Of a DNA stretch of 43,013 bases, positions 42,340 to 43,013 are shown one piece after another. Under the pieces are notes generated by a model. It saw nothing but the letters and a program-made list of their open reading frames with translations, was not told the origin of the DNA and searched no databases. The DNA is from Elusimicrobiota bacterium (lineage in GTDB: Bacteria; Elusimicrobiota; Elusimicrobia; UBA1565; UBA9628), in assembly GCA_028868375.1 (NCBI GenBank), contig JAGWUP010000017.1, positions 1 through 43,013 of the forward strand, in the 5' to 3' direction. Within the stretch, counting starts at the first letter, position 1; each line of letters begins with the position of its first letter. The position numbers were made by a program, and so were the translations under genes.

Positions 42340-43013
42340 AGAGCTCATGCATGCTGGGGTGATTGTAGAGATTAGCGGCAGACATATCCTGCGGGTCCAA
42401 TCCCATGACGCCGAGTTGATCATCGTTCGCCACCATCATGGTTGAGACGAATGCAGCCCCACAGAACCGCGCGGCGCGCTCCAACTCCCTGTTCGTCAAC
42501 TGCCACTGTGAAATATTCGCATCTGTCAGGCGGTCGTTGTTCGGACGTGTGCAGCCCATCACGATGACATCAGCGCCAGCAGCCTGGAACGCCTGGATCA
42601 TTGTGACCATATTGGATTCAGTCGTCGTGGCGTTGATTTCGTTTTGGCCAAACGCGAGCACCACCAGCCCATTCGCCGCCAGTGCCGTTGCATAGGGCAG
42701 ACGATTGATGTTGAGACCATTGAGCGGTGCAACAGTGCCGTTTACCGTGCCCGCACCATCAGTGTTGGCTGATGTGGTGCTGGCGATGCCCATGTTGTAA
42801 TAGGTACCAGCCCAGCCCATCTGCTGCATGGCCGCTACCAGTGACCAGTTCCATCCGATCTTGGTGTGGACCTGCCCTGCGCCATCACCAAAATCATAAA
42901 GTGGGACTGTGCCAATGACGTCGCTGCTTTCAGCGGTCCCCAAATAGGCCGATGATGTGGCCCGATCACGGTATTGCCCATTGGGCGTGCTGGGCGATGG
43001 TGACGCCGCCTGC
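42296..43013 (-). CDS. giant tail fibre, C-terminal SGNH hydrolase segment (continuation of the gene at 1-3600)
   Basis: C-terminal part of the 1402-residue fibre. It carries SGNH/GDSL block III as GQNE (Asn about 1288) and block V as NHPSMHE (His about 1382), which complete the catalytic set begun by GDS Ser1160. Spacing and order fit a phage SGNH hydrolase placed at the fibre tip. Residues 1-36 of this segment repeat the start of the window because of the 109-bp overlap. The gene ends with TAG. No intrinsic terminator is visible immediately downstream, so transcription probably continues into the 42131 gene. Confidence 0.87.
   Translation of the reverse strand, partial: QAASPSPSTPNGQYRDRATSSAYLGTAESSDVIGTVPLYDFGDGAGQVHTKIGWNWSLVAAMQQMGWAGTYYNMGIASTTSANTDGAGTVNGTVAPLNGLNINRLPYATALAANGLVVLAFGQNEINATTTESNMVTMIQAFQAAGADVIVMGCTRPNNDRLTDANISQWQLTNRELERAARFCGAAFVSTMMVANDDQLGVMGLDPQDMSAANLYNHPSMHELSIYGGALVRTVLNE
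42905..43013. repeat. terminal direct repeat, right copy (assembly overlap)
   Basis: Exact copy of 1-109. The fibre reading frame on the minus strand is continuous when the two copies are superimposed, which supports circular closure rather than a real duplication. Confidence 0.95.

Noticed and set aside
1-43013. CRISPR arrays, tRNA genes, diversity-generating retroelement, integrase or attachment site
   Set aside because: No regularly spaced repeat-spacer pattern, no cloverleaf noticed, no reverse transcriptase or template-repeat pair, and no recombinase family found on either strand.

Overview
The window is the complete, circularly assembled genome of a tailed phage. The first 109 bases are repeated exactly as the last 109 (1-109 = 42905-43013), so the unique genome is about 42.9 kb. 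One gene, a 1402-residue tail fibre, runs across the artificial ends. The gene content points to a short-tailed (podovirus-type) Caudoviricetes member: large portal, N4-gp56-type capsid, an adaptor protein but no tail-tape/sheath genes, and very long internal virion (ejection) proteins. High GC and a DUF2793 fibre domain suggest an alphaproteobacterial host, perhaps sphingomonad or caulobacter-like; this is inference. No integrase, repressor or lysogeny module is visible, no phage RNA polymerase, no recognisable small terminase, and no tRNA or CRISPR array.

The map has two divergent arms. Between them lies a non-coding control region (18255-18961) with TTGACA boxes facing both ways, a 17-bp repeat array, an AT-rich palindromic patch and copies of a 16-bp dyad, TTAGCT-N4-NGCTAA. 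The plus-strand (early/replication) arm runs 18962-34237. It starts with many tiny, tightly coupled ORFs (many membrane or Cys-rich). Then come a RuvC-like resolvase, a DNA-methylase-like gene split by an amber codon, a SNF2-type helicase, a DUF2800 nuclease-like protein, a DUF2815 ssDNA-binding-like protein, an HNH endonuclease, a family-A DNA polymerase with an intein, a PAPS-reductase-like PP-loop enzyme, a prim-pol/helicase and a DUF6378 protein. Two intrinsic terminators divide this arm.

The minus-strand (late) arm starts at 18254, runs leftward through position 1 and continues around the circle to 34230. Its order is: putative holin, lipoprotein, two small proteins, endolysin, small proteins including KTSC, large terminase, HNH-AP2 endonuclease, portal, scaffold, capsid (followed by a terminator), adaptor, tail proteins, second holin candidate, giant DUF2793/SGNH-hydrolase fibre, small proteins, GNAT acetyltransferase, three internal virion proteins, an ATP-grasp (PurD-like) enzyme and a small ORF. 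The two arms meet head-on with stop codons overlapping at 34230-34237.

The standout is in the DNA polymerase. A 287-residue intein interrupts the motif-B (O-helix) segment. Its middle is also an HNH homing endonuclease gene read in a different frame, while the polymerase-intein frame stays open throughout: a dual-coding intein. Other striking features are the in-frame amber in the methylase-like gene, a 22-bp direct repeat that duplicates the end of the polymerase gene around the PP-loop gene, the repeated dyad operator, and a 31-bp exact repeat shared by the portal and DUF6378 genes.
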